Assembly: GCF_000239815.1 (NCBI RefSeq)
Contig: NZ_CAFK01000316.1
Location: 1 to 54,103 of the forward strand
Source: Bradyrhizobium sp. STM 3843
Lineage (GTDB): Bacteria; Pseudomonadota; Alphaproteobacteria; Rhizobiales; Xanthobacteraceae
Length of the DNA: 54,103 nucleotides
Reading direction: 5' to 3'
The translations under genes and the position numbers were made by a program. Shown piece by piece: positions 9,278-16,249 of the stretch. Below the pieces are notes generated by a model. It did no database searches. It was not told the origin of the DNA and saw only the letters and a list, made by a program, of their open reading frames with translations. Positions within the stretch are counted from its first letter, which is position 1. Each line of letters opens with the position of its first letter.

Positions 9278-10738
9278 GTGAACCTCGTCGTGGTTTCGAA
9301 TCGGGTGGCGCGTGGCAAGGCCAACGAGCCGATGACCGGTGGGTTAGCAGCAGCGTTGCTGCCGGTCGTCGAGAAATCGGGCGCCATCTGGGTCGGTTCC
9401 TCGGGCCGTGTCCGCGACGGCGCCCAGCTGGAACCCATTGTGGAGATCGAGCCGCTCGGCGAAGGCGCGTTGGCCCTGCTCGATCTTCCGGCGGCGCATT
9501 ATGCCGGCTACTACGAAGGGTTCGCCAATTCAGCCCTGTGGCCAGCGCTGCATTCGCGCAGCGACCTGATCCGCGTGTCCCATGACGACTACGAGTCCTA
9601 TCGCGAGGTCAATGCCTTCGTCGCGCGCTCGCTGATGCGGTTCCACAAGCCGGATACCTTGTTCTGGATCCAGGATTACCATTTCCTCTCGCTCGGTGCC
9701 GAGCTGCGCGACCTTGGCGTCAAGAGCGCGATCGGATTCTTCCTGCACACGCCCTGGCCGTCGCGCTGCGTCGTCGACAGCCTGCCGCATCATCCCGAAC
9801 TGCTGGAGGCGATGCTCGCCTATGACCTGATCGGGTTCCAGACCGCGGACGATTGCGAGAATTTCATCGACTGCCTTCGCACGAGTCTCGGCCTGAAGGT
9901 AAAGGGCGGCGTGGTGCGGTCGCGCCATGGGCGCACCCGGCTTGCCGTGTTCCCGATCGGCATCGACGCCGACAAGTTCGCGCAGGCCGCCACCAAGGCG
10001 GTCTCGCATCCCGACGTGTCGCGGCTGCGCCGCAGCCTGCAGGGCGAGAAGCTCGCCATCGGCGTCGACCGGCTCGACTATTCCAAGGGCCTGGTCAATC
10101 GCATCAGCGCATTCGATCGGATGTGGAGCCTGCATCCGAATTTGCTGCGGTCGGTCTCGCTGTTGCAGATCGCAACGCCCTCGCGCGAATCGATCCCGGC
10201 TTACGGCAATCTGCAGAGCGAGGTGGCGCGTCTCATCAGCGAGGTCAATGGTCGCCACGGCGAGGTGGATTGGACTCCGATCCGCTATCTCAACAAGGGC
10301 TATGGCCAGAGCGTGCTGGCGGGACTCTACCGCACCGCGCAGGTCGGGGTGGTGACGCCGCTCTATGACGGTATGAACCTGGTCGCCAAGGAATATGTCG
10401 CCGCCCAAAGTCCGGTCGATCCCGGCGTGCTGGTGCTGTCGAAATTTGCCGGTGCCGCCAACGAGCTCGACGCGGCATTGCTGGTCAATCCGCACGATAT
10501 CGACGGCATGGCGCGGACCATCGCGACCGCGCTCTCGATGCCGCTGGCCGAGCGCTGCATGCGCTATGAGGCCATGATGGCGAAGCTGCATCGGCACTCG
10601 ATCCAGCAATGGTTTGCCGATTTCGTCACGGCGTTGCAGGCCACCGAACTCGATGAGGCCGATGTCGAACCGCTGCCGGCGACGCCGCCCGGCTTCCTCG
10701 TGCGCCGCGCCTCGTCGTCCGGCGCGCGCTACCACTGA
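9278..10738 (+). CDS. otsA: Alpha,alpha-trehalose-phosphate synthase OtsA
   Basis: A 486-aa GT20 glycosyltransferase joining UDP-glucose and glucose 6-phosphate into trehalose 6-phosphate. Seen: N-terminal LVVVSNRVARGK and TGGLAAAL, WIQDYHFLSLG (HDYHL in E. coli), GVDRLDYSKGL and the sugar-nucleotide site DGMNLVAKEYVAAQ. The GTG at 9278 is chosen because AGGAGGG ends 5 nt upstream; an upstream ATG at 9155 would add 41 unconserved residues. It ends convergently with the small secreted protein gene. Trehalose made here would serve as osmoprotectant and desiccation protectant. Confidence 0.95.
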   Translation: MNLVVVSNRVARGKANEPMTGGLAAALLPVVEKSGAIWVGSSGRVRDGAQLEPIVEIEPLGEGALALLDLPAAHYAGYYEGFANSALWPALHSRSDLIRVSHDDYESYREVNAFVARSLMRFHKPDTLFWIQDYHFLSLGAELRDLGVKSAIGFFLHTPWPSRCVVDSLPHHPELLEAMLAYDLIGFQTADDCENFIDCLRTSLGLKVKGGVVRSRHGRTRLAVFPIGIDADKFAQAATKAVSHPDVSRLRRSLQGEKLAIGVDRLDYSKGLVNRISAFDRMWSLHPNLLRSVSLLQIATPSRESIPAYGNLQSEVARLISEVNGRHGEVDWTPIRYLNKGYGQSVLAGLYRTAQVGVVTPLYDGMNLVAKEYVAAQSPVDPGVLVLSKFAGAANELDAALLVNPHDIDGMARTIATALSMPLAERCMRYEAMMAKLHRHSIQQWFADFVTALQATELDEADVEPLPATPPGFLVRRASSSGARYH

Positions 10739-10757
10739 GAGTTTTAGACCCTCATAG

Positions 10758-10783
10758 CAAGGCGGCGCCCACGCGCCGTCTTG
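10758..10783. terminator. Probable bidirectional terminator between otsA and a convergent gene
   Basis: CAAGGCGGCG and CGCCGTCTTG form a 10-bp stem with one G-T mismatch and a 6-nt loop, between the otsA stop (10738) and the end of the convergent gene (10806). There is no long T-run, so termination efficiency is uncertain. Confidence 0.5.
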
Positions 10784-10805
10784 ATCACGCGCCGGTGGCC
10801 TTCGC

Positions 10806-11153
10806 TCAATTGCAATACGACACGCCGTCGAGCACCGCGCAGCGCAGCTTGTTCGGCGCGCTCGGATTTTCCATCGGCACCATGCCCTTGCCCTGACCGA
10901 CGAAGACGCCTGGGCCAACCACCACGGAAGCCTTGTTGCCGACGATGACGCTGTCGTGGCCCTTCAGCCGGGAATGGGTGCCGTCCGGCCACAGGATCGC
11001 GTCGCCCTGCCAGATCCCCTTGCGGCCGTCGTCACAGGTGACGTCGACGCCCTGCCGGGTGCACTGATCGGCGCGCGCAGCGGTGACGCCGGCCGCGACC
11101 GCCAGCAGCAGCATGGCAAGGGGCAGGGGACGGAAAAAGCGGGGCGGGGTCAT
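10806..11153 (-). CDS. Small secreted protein of unknown function
   Basis: 115 aa. A clear Sec signal peptide (hydrophobic PLPLAMLLLAVAAGVTA, cleavage likely after ARA) is followed by a short Cys-containing exported domain. It has Cys residues in DQCTRQGVDVTC and near the C terminus (KLRCAVLDGVSYCN), which could form disulfides. GGAGGA lies upstream of the ATG at 11153; the open frame runs further upstream but lacks a better start. I do not recognise a named family. Confidence 0.75.
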   Translation of the reverse strand: MTPPRFFRPLPLAMLLLAVAAGVTAARADQCTRQGVDVTCDDGRKGIWQGDAILWPDGTHSRLKGHDSVIVGNKASVVVGPGVFVGQGKGMVPMENPSAPNKLRCAVLDGVSYCN

Positions 11154-11351
11154 CGGTTGTCCTCCGGGGGAAAGGGCGCGAACATTGGGTCTCACCGGGC
11201 TGATTCGGGGTTCATCGCTGCGTTGGCTGGCCACTGATGCCCGCGCAAGGCGCGAAACGGCTAAATTCGTCAGAGGTTTGGCGAATTTTTGCCGCGACGG
11301 GCGCTTGATGGCTTGCAAAAGGGCGCCGAGACCGCCAAGAGAGGGCCCTTC

Positions 11352-11441
11352 GGAGAGATGGCCGAGTGGCTTAAGGCGCACGCTTGGAAAGCGTGTGTGC
11401 GGGAAACCGTACCGTGGGTTCGAATCCCACTCTCTCCGCCA
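11352..11441 (+). tRNA. tRNA-Ser(GGA)
   Basis: 90 nt with encoded CCA. The acceptor stem GGAGAGA (11352-11358) pairs with TCTCTCC (11431-11437), with discriminator G then CCA. The anticodon stem CACGC/GCGTG encloses the loop TTGGAAA, giving anticodon GGA (11386-11388). It has the long variable arm typical of class II tRNAs, and a T-arm GTGGG-TTCGAAT-CCCAC. Its 3' end is the attachment site of the adjacent island; the gene remains whole after integration. Confidence 0.97.
11428..11441 (+). repeat. attL: 14-bp direct repeat at the tRNA-Ser 3' end
   Basis: CACTCTCTCCGCCA, the last 14 nt of the tRNA gene, is repeated exactly and in the same orientation at 26838-26851. A tyrosine integrase gene begins about 150 bp inside this end. 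This is the standard geometry of a tRNA-integrated genomic island. Confidence 0.85.
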
Positions 11442-11587
11442 GTTCCTTCATTCGCACTCATTCGCCCCAACTCGCCATTGATCAAGAAGCCCCAAGTTCT
11501 CAGGGGCTTAAATAGATGTCGGTCTCTGGACAGGATCGTCGTCGTTCGCCATAATCCGCCGAACGATTGTGGACAGGATCGTGGACG

Positions 11588-12829
11588 ATGGCACGGGCGA
11601 CGAGCAGGCTAACGGCGCTAAAAGTCGAAAAAATTCAGCAGACTGGAATGCATCCGGACGGTGGTGGGCTTTATCTGCGCGTCACCAAGGATGGCACAAA
11701 GAATTGGGTCCTCAGATACATGCTCAATGGCCGACCGCGATGGATGGGCCTCGGTCCGCTGGCGTTGTTCGGCCTGCAGGAGGCGCGCGGCAAGGCGCTG
11801 GATGCACGTCGGCTGCGGCATGGTGGGATCGACCCGATCGATGCCCGCCGCGCCGCCCGGCTTCGCGACAAGCTTGAGGCTGCGAAGGCAGTGACCTTCA
11901 AAGAATGCGCCGAAAACTACATCTCCTCGCACCGAGCGGGCTGGCGGAATGCAAAGCACGCTGCCCAGTGGGAGGCGACACTGGGAACCTACGTCTACCC
12001 GATCATCGGCGGCTTGCCGGTGCAGGCGATCGACACCGGCCTAGTATCCAAGGTGTTGCACCCGATTTGGACTGCGAAGCCCGAAACCGCAGGCCGCGTA
12101 CGCGGCCGAATTGAGGCTATTCTTGACTGGGCCAAGGCACATGATCTCCGCTCCGGAGAAAACCCAGCCCGTTGGCGCGGTCATCTCGACAAGCTGCTGC
12201 CAGCGCGGTCCAAGGTCGCAAAGGTCGAGCATCACGCCGCGCTGCCCTACAGCGAATTGCCGGGCTTTATGACTGCATTGCGTGCGGAGACGGGAAATGC
12301 GGCTTGCGCGCTTGCTTTTGCTATCTTGACGGCTGCCAGAACGGGTGAGGTGATCGGCGCTCGGTGGTCTGAGTTCAATTTAGCCGACAAGACCTGGACC
12401 ATTCCCGGCAACCGAATGAAGGCCCACCGAGAGCATCGCGTGCCGTTATCGCCGCAGGCGTTGGCGATCTTGCAAGAGATGCAAGAACTCGGGGCGGGCG
12501 ACGACTGCTTCGTGTTCCCCGGTGGCAAGATCGGCAAGCCGCTTTCCAATATGGCTTTCCTGATGTTGCTGCGACGAATGAAGCGCAGCGATCTCACCGC
12601 GCACGGTTTCCGTTCGTCGTTCCGCGACTGGGCCTCCGAACGCACCAATTTCCCCTCAGAGGTGGCCGAAATGTCTCTCGCGCATACAGTCGGAAGCAAG
12701 GTCGAGCTGGCCTATCGTCGCACCGACATGTTCGACAAGCGACGTCGGCTCATGTCGGCTTGGGGCACCTATTGCGCCACACCAGCGCAGAAATTGAACA
12801 ATAACGTCACGCCATTGCGGGCGAGCTAA
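11588..12829 (+). CDS. int: P4-type tyrosine recombinase (island integrase)
   Basis: A 413-aa site-specific recombinase that would integrate and excise the island at tRNA-Ser. Seen: an N-terminal DUF4102-type arm-binding domain (about residues 1-90, with GGGLYLRVTKDGTKNW), a SAM-like core-binding domain, and the catalytic domain with Arg251 (TAARTGEV), Lys278, His339-x-x-Arg342, His366 and the nucleophile Tyr376 (AYRRTD). All catalytic residues are present, so it is probably active. The ATG at 11588 starts the conserved MARATSRLTALK; an in-frame start at 11567 would add 7 residues. It is oriented away from the tRNA, just inside attL. Confidence 0.95.
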   Translation: MARATSRLTALKVEKIQQTGMHPDGGGLYLRVTKDGTKNWVLRYMLNGRPRWMGLGPLALFGLQEARGKALDARRLRHGGIDPIDARRAARLRDKLEAAKAVTFKECAENYISSHRAGWRNAKHAAQWEATLGTYVYPIIGGLPVQAIDTGLVSKVLHPIWTAKPETAGRVRGRIEAILDWAKAHDLRSGENPARWRGHLDKLLPARSKVAKVEHHAALPYSELPGFMTALRAETGNAACALAFAILTAARTGEVIGARWSEFNLADKTWTIPGNRMKAHREHRVPLSPQALAILQEMQELGAGDDCFVFPGGKIGKPLSNMAFLMLLRRMKRSDLTAHGFRSSFRDWASERTNFPSEVAEMSLAHTVGSKVELAYRRTDMFDKRRRLMSAWGTYCATPAQKLNNNVTPLRAS

Positions 12830-13228
12830 TGTTTCAAACTGGGTCCGGAAGGCGAGGGGGGACCCCGCTATAAGCGCGAGGGACCCGTTGGCATCGAGAG
12901 GGGCCCACCTGCGTCTCTGCAGGCGTTTGTGACTCATAGTCCCATGGCGTGGTGGTCTGCTCCATGTCTACCCAGCCCCACTCTCCGGTCTTGCGCGGGC
13001 CTTTTCGCGCATCGTGGCGATGCGCAAAAATTCTTGCTGATACGCGGTGCATCGCCTATTCTATGGCTGGCCGATTGGTTTCGGCCCTTGTGAAGATCGC
13101 GCCGATCTTGCACTCGTAGTCGCCGCGCGCCGTGGCGATGGAACCCGCGACCTCCGCGATGCTCGCGATCAGGTCGCCTTTGCTGATCCGCCTCCTGGCG
13201 GTCGGCGTCCATCGAACGGAGCGGCGCA
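12830..13228. other. Intergenic region after the integrase
   Basis: 399 bp between integrase and the HTH gene. I see no recognisable gene on the plus strand. A minus-strand frame at 13056-13241 is listed separately at low confidence. The region could hold the promoter of the HTH/replication operon and arm-type integrase sites, but I cannot point to a specific repeat. Confidence 0.3.
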
Positions 13229-13241
13229 ATGCGACCCCCAA
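13056..13241 (-). CDS. Possible 61-aa protein, divergent from the HTH gene
   Basis: MGVALRRSVRWTPTARRRIS-type basic N terminus followed by a helical stretch (DLIASIAEVAGSIATA). Codon third positions are mostly G or C, as expected for coding DNA here. It overlaps the first 13 nt of the divergently transcribed HTH gene. No family is recognised and no strong ribosome site is seen; it may be spurious. Confidence 0.3.
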   Translation of the reverse strand: MGVALRRSVRWTPTARRRISKGDLIASIAEVAGSIATARGDYECKIGAIFTRAETNRPAIE

Positions 13242-13519
13242 AACTTGCTACGTATTCTTCCTCCGGTAACAGCACGAACAATATCGAGCAGCCGATCACG
13301 GTGACGGTTGCAACCGCCTGCAAAGTCTCGGGACTCGGCCCCACCAGCATTTGGGCGCGCATCAGCGACGGCACCTTGTCGACGGTGCAGGTCGGACGAC
13401 GGAGACTAATTCAATATGAGTCGCTTTTGCGTCTGCTGACACCGACCAGCAGCGCGCATGGACCATCGTCGCAACGCCAGGCGCGTCCACGCAAGGGCAG
13501 CAAGGCGGTGGCACCATGA
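13229..13519 (+). CDS. Excisionase/AlpA-like helix-turn-helix protein
   Basis: 96 aa. Residues about 23-70 (PITVTVATACKVSGLGPTSI, then a DG-x-L turn and VGRRRLIQYESLLRLL) match the winged-HTH pattern of MerR/excisionase-type proteins: a helix-turn-helix, a short wing, then a basic end. The C-terminal tail is Arg/Lys/Pro-rich. Such proteins set integrase direction or regulate replication genes in P4-like islands. It overlaps the next gene by 4 nt (ATGA), so the two are translationally coupled. Confidence 0.75.
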   Translation: MRPPKLATYSSSGNSTNNIEQPITVTVATACKVSGLGPTSIWARISDGTLSTVQVGRRRLIQYESLLRLLTPTSSAHGPSSQRQARPRKGSKAVAP

Positions 13520-14847
13520 CGCGCGAAACAGCAAACTCAGCGCCTGCTCCTGATGACATGGCAGTCGTTGCTTACGCCATCGCTGACCTGCCCTCAGTCC
13601 CGGCGGACGCAGGCACCCCTACCGACTGGCCGTTGATCGACAAGGCGGCCTACCACGGCCTTGCGGGCGAGGTGGTGCACACCATCTCGCCCCACACCGA
13701 GGCGGACCCGGTCGCGATCCTCTTGCACATTTTGACCTTCTTCGGAAACGTCATCGGGAGGGCTCCTTACTATCAGGTTGAAGCCGACCGACATCATTCG
13801 AACCTCTTCTGCGTCCTGGTCGGAAATAGCGCTAAAGGCCGTAAGGGGACGTCCGGCAGCCGTGCCCGCTCGGTTATGGAAGCTTCCGACGAAAGGTGGA
13901 TAAGTGAACGGATGAAGGGCGGCCTATCCTCTGGCGAGGGACTCATCTCGGAGGTCCGTGACGAGGTCGAGCGGTGGGACCCAAAGGCGCAACAGTTTGA
14001 GCTCGTCGATCCGGGGGTGGCGGACAAGCGGTTGATGGTAGTCGAGCCGGAGTTCAGCAGCGCGCTGTCGGTGATGGAGCGGCCGGGCAACACCCTCTCG
14101 TCCATCGTCCGCAAAGCTTGGGATGGTGACAAGCTCTCGACGTTGACCAGGAACAGCCCGCTGTGCGCCACCGATCCCCACATCTCGATTGTTGGTCACA
14201 TTACCGAGGATGAACTTCGCGCCAGGATCACTCGCACAGACATGGCGAACGGATTTGCCAACCGTTTCCTGTTTGTGGCGGTGCGACGGTCAAAGCTGCT
14301 CCCCTTTGGGGGCTGCCTCGATGAGACCGAGCTGATCAAGTTAGCCGACCATATGAAGGCGGCGGTGTCGTACGCCAAACACGTTGGTAGAGTCGAGATG
14401 ACGGAGGCCTCGCGCCGGTTCTGGGAAGCTGTCTATCCAGAGCTGTCGGCCGGGCAGGTTGGATTGCTTGGTGCGGTCACGGCGCGAGCAGAAGCCCAGA
14501 CCATTCGCCTAGCTCTCATCTATGCCTTACTCGATCAGCAAGACAGGATCGACGTGGCCCATCTCAAAGCGGCGCTTGCTGTCTGGGAATATTGCGAGGC
14601 GTCGGCGGCTCGGGTCTTCGGCAACATGTTGGGTGACGCCGTCGCGGATGATATTCTGCTGGCGCTGCGGCAGGCGGGCGGAGCCGGAATGACACGGACG
14701 GCCATCCGCGATTTGCTTGGCAAGCATAAGAGTGCCGATCGTATCAACGCGGCGCTCGCGCTCCTGGTTGGCAAGGGCTTGGCCCGGTCCGCAAGCGTGA
14801 GCACTGGTGGTCGCTCTGCTGAAACCTGGTTCGCGGTTGGAGCCTAG
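13516..14847 (+). CDS. DUF3987/YfjI-like replication protein (primase-helicase associated)
   Basis: A 443-aa protein resembling the DUF3987/YfjI family found in integrative elements and prophages. Seen: a P-loop-like motif GNSAKGRKGTS at residues 103-113, where the Lys is displaced relative to a standard Walker A, as is usual in this family. A likely Walker B region is LMVVEPEF, and a sensor-like segment is ISIVGHITEDEL. The C-terminal part is helical and ends in a winged-helix-like segment (MTRTAIRDLLGKHKS). It probably acts in autonomous replication or maintenance of the excised island. Coupled to the HTH gene upstream; 2 nt separate it from the next gene. Confidence 0.7.
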   Translation: MTRETANSAPAPDDMAVVAYAIADLPSVPADAGTPTDWPLIDKAAYHGLAGEVVHTISPHTEADPVAILLHILTFFGNVIGRAPYYQVEADRHHSNLFCVLVGNSAKGRKGTSGSRARSVMEASDERWISERMKGGLSSGEGLISEVRDEVERWDPKAQQFELVDPGVADKRLMVVEPEFSSALSVMERPGNTLSSIVRKAWDGDKLSTLTRNSPLCATDPHISIVGHITEDELRARITRTDMANGFANRFLFVAVRRSKLLPFGGCLDETELIKLADHMKAAVSYAKHVGRVEMTEASRRFWEAVYPELSAGQVGLLGAVTARAEAQTIRLALIYALLDQQDRIDVAHLKAALAVWEYCEASAARVFGNMLGDAVADDILLALRQAGGAGMTRTAIRDLLGKHKSADRINAALALLVGKGLARSASVSTGGRSAETWFAVGA

Positions 14848-14849
14848 AC

Positions 14850-15374
14850 ATGGGACGGTATCTCGACATCCTCAAGCGCGCCGGAGAAGAGCTAGGCATC
14901 GGCGACCAAAGCGACAAAAGCGACCGATGGGACCGGAACGCGGCTCCGGTCCCCCGCCGCGCGGACTTTGGTCGCTTTGGTCGCTTCGGTCGCACTTCAC
15001 GGTCTCTCGATGGTGCATTCGCCGCACTAGAGCGACGGTGTCCGGAAAGGGTTGAGCTCGATCGTTGGAGGCAGGCTGTAGCTGACAGTCGCCGATTTCT
15101 CGGCCGATGGGGCGACCAAGCTGCCGCGCTCGGCTGGACGGCCTCGGATTTGTTCGGACTGCATCAGGTGCCTGAGGACCCAGCGCCGACATACAGGAGG
15201 CTGTCACGTGACGACGAGACCGGACTCGTCTGGCTGTTGCAAGGGCGGCACGTCGTTGCGCTTACGAAGGAGACTGCAGCGATTGAACAAAGGACGGGCG
15301 TCCTTACGATTTACCGCAAGAAATGCAAGCCCGCCCTGGGTCCGCTGGGCGACAGTGTTGATAACCTGAAGTGA
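14850..15374 (+). CDS. Island protein of unknown function with repeat-derived segments
   Basis: 174 aa. It starts 2 nt after the replication gene and belongs to the same operon. I do not recognise a family. The N-terminal part contains the low-complexity segments DQSDKSDRWDR and FGRFGRFGR, which are encoded by the two arms of an inverted repeat. The middle is a helical domain (residues about 55-110), and the C-terminal part looks globular. It may be an accessory replication protein or a host for a DNA-level cis element (see the repeat entry). Confidence 0.65.
   Translation: MGRYLDILKRAGEELGIGDQSDKSDRWDRNAAPVPRRADFGRFGRFGRTSRSLDGAFAALERRCPERVELDRWRQAVADSRRFLGRWGDQAAALGWTASDLFGLHQVPEDPAPTYRRLSRDDETGLVWLLQGRHVVALTKETAAIEQRTGVLTIYRKKCKPALGPLGDSVDNLK
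14902..14993. repeat. Nested inverted repeats with 9-bp iteron-like units
   Basis: The left arm (14902-14925) consists of about three 9-bp units of GCGACCAAA type. The right arm (14970-14993) holds the same units inverted (GGTCGCTTT type). The arms match at 22 of 24 positions. Between them is a perfect 9-bp hairpin: GGGACCGGA (14929-14937) and TCCGGTCCC (14945-14953) with a 7-nt loop. All of it lies inside a coding frame directly downstream of a replication gene. Confidence 0.8.
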
Positions 15375-15404
15375 TCAGCAGCCAGTGCGGTTCGGGGGAA
15401 TGCT

Positions 15405-16001
15405 GTGACGCGAACAAGATGCCGCGACCGGACAACGTATGAACGATTGGCGGTTGATTGCCTTGACGTACACGAGCTGCGTCGCGCCGGTCTTTTGGGA
15501 GACAGCTGGGCTATCCTTGGGCCATCGCTGTTGTGGCCTCGCATCAAGGAAATGCGTGCTGGCCGATACCTGATCCAATTGGAGCTGCGCAACCAAGCGG
15601 TCAATCAACAAATCAGGGTTTCTTGGACCCGATGCCATTACGGCGGCGCTCGGCCGTGGTTACACTGCCCCTATTGTCAGCGCCGAGTGGCAATACTCGT
15701 TCGAGCAATGGCGGGATATTTCTGCCGGATGTGCGCGGGCAATCCCATTTACGCGAGCCAGGGCAAGAGCACCCAATCGCGGCGGTATTTCGAGGCTTGC
15801 AAGCTGCGGCTCCGCCTTGGTGGCCTTGCGTCTCTCGCAGCGCCATTTCCGGACCGACCAAAGGGCATGCATCGAAGCACGTATGAGCGGCTGCGATCCC
15901 GCGCCATGACGTTGGAAAGGGGACTTCCGACGCGGTTCAGGCGCACGCCTGCAGATTATCCAAACCTCATCCACTACTTGCAGCATCGATTTTCCAATTG
16001 A
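15405..16001 (+). CDS. Zinc-ribbon-like island protein of unknown function
   Basis: 198 aa with a GTG start preceded by GGGGGAA. Seen: C-x2-C at residues 88-91 and C-x2-C at 107-110, spaced as in a zinc ribbon, and a basic C-terminal half (RPKGMHRSTYERLRSRAM). The arrangement suggests a nucleic-acid-binding protein. I do not recognise a named family. It follows the replication cluster by 30 bp and is the last gene before the restriction operon. Confidence 0.7.
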   Translation: MTRTRCRDRTTYERLAVDCLDVHELRRAGLLGDSWAILGPSLLWPRIKEMRAGRYLIQLELRNQAVNQQIRVSWTRCHYGGARPWLHCPYCQRRVAILVRAMAGYFCRMCAGNPIYASQGKSTQSRRYFEACKLRLRLGGLASLAAPFPDRPKGMHRSTYERLRSRAMTLERGLPTRFRRTPADYPNLIHYLQHRFSN

Positions 16002-16005
16002 TTTA

Positions 16006-16031
16006 GACACCGCCCGTGTCAAGGCGGTGTC
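16006..16031 (+). terminator. Hairpin after the island replication cluster
   Basis: GACACCGCC (16006-16014) and GGCGGTGTC (16023-16031) form a perfect 9-bp stem with an 8-nt loop, starting 5 nt after a stop codon. There is no T-run, so it may be a factor-dependent terminator or an RNA-stabilising hairpin. GTGTC at 16016-16020 can pair alternatively with the first five bases, giving a competing small hairpin. Confidence 0.5.
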
Positions 16032-16249
16032 GGTTACGGATGCAAGCACCCTCGCCGCATCGAGAAGGCCAGGTCGCACAGAACAAAAGTAGAAAGATCG
16101 GTCAGCCCCAGTTGTGCGATCTGACGCCGTATGCATAGGTTGCGGTGATACCGGGGGCAGCGGTCGGCCCTGATATCCGGCGTCCCAGGACGACGAACTT
16201 TAATGGGATACAGGGGACAATGCCCCCCAGGGGGCGTCGGCCACATTGC

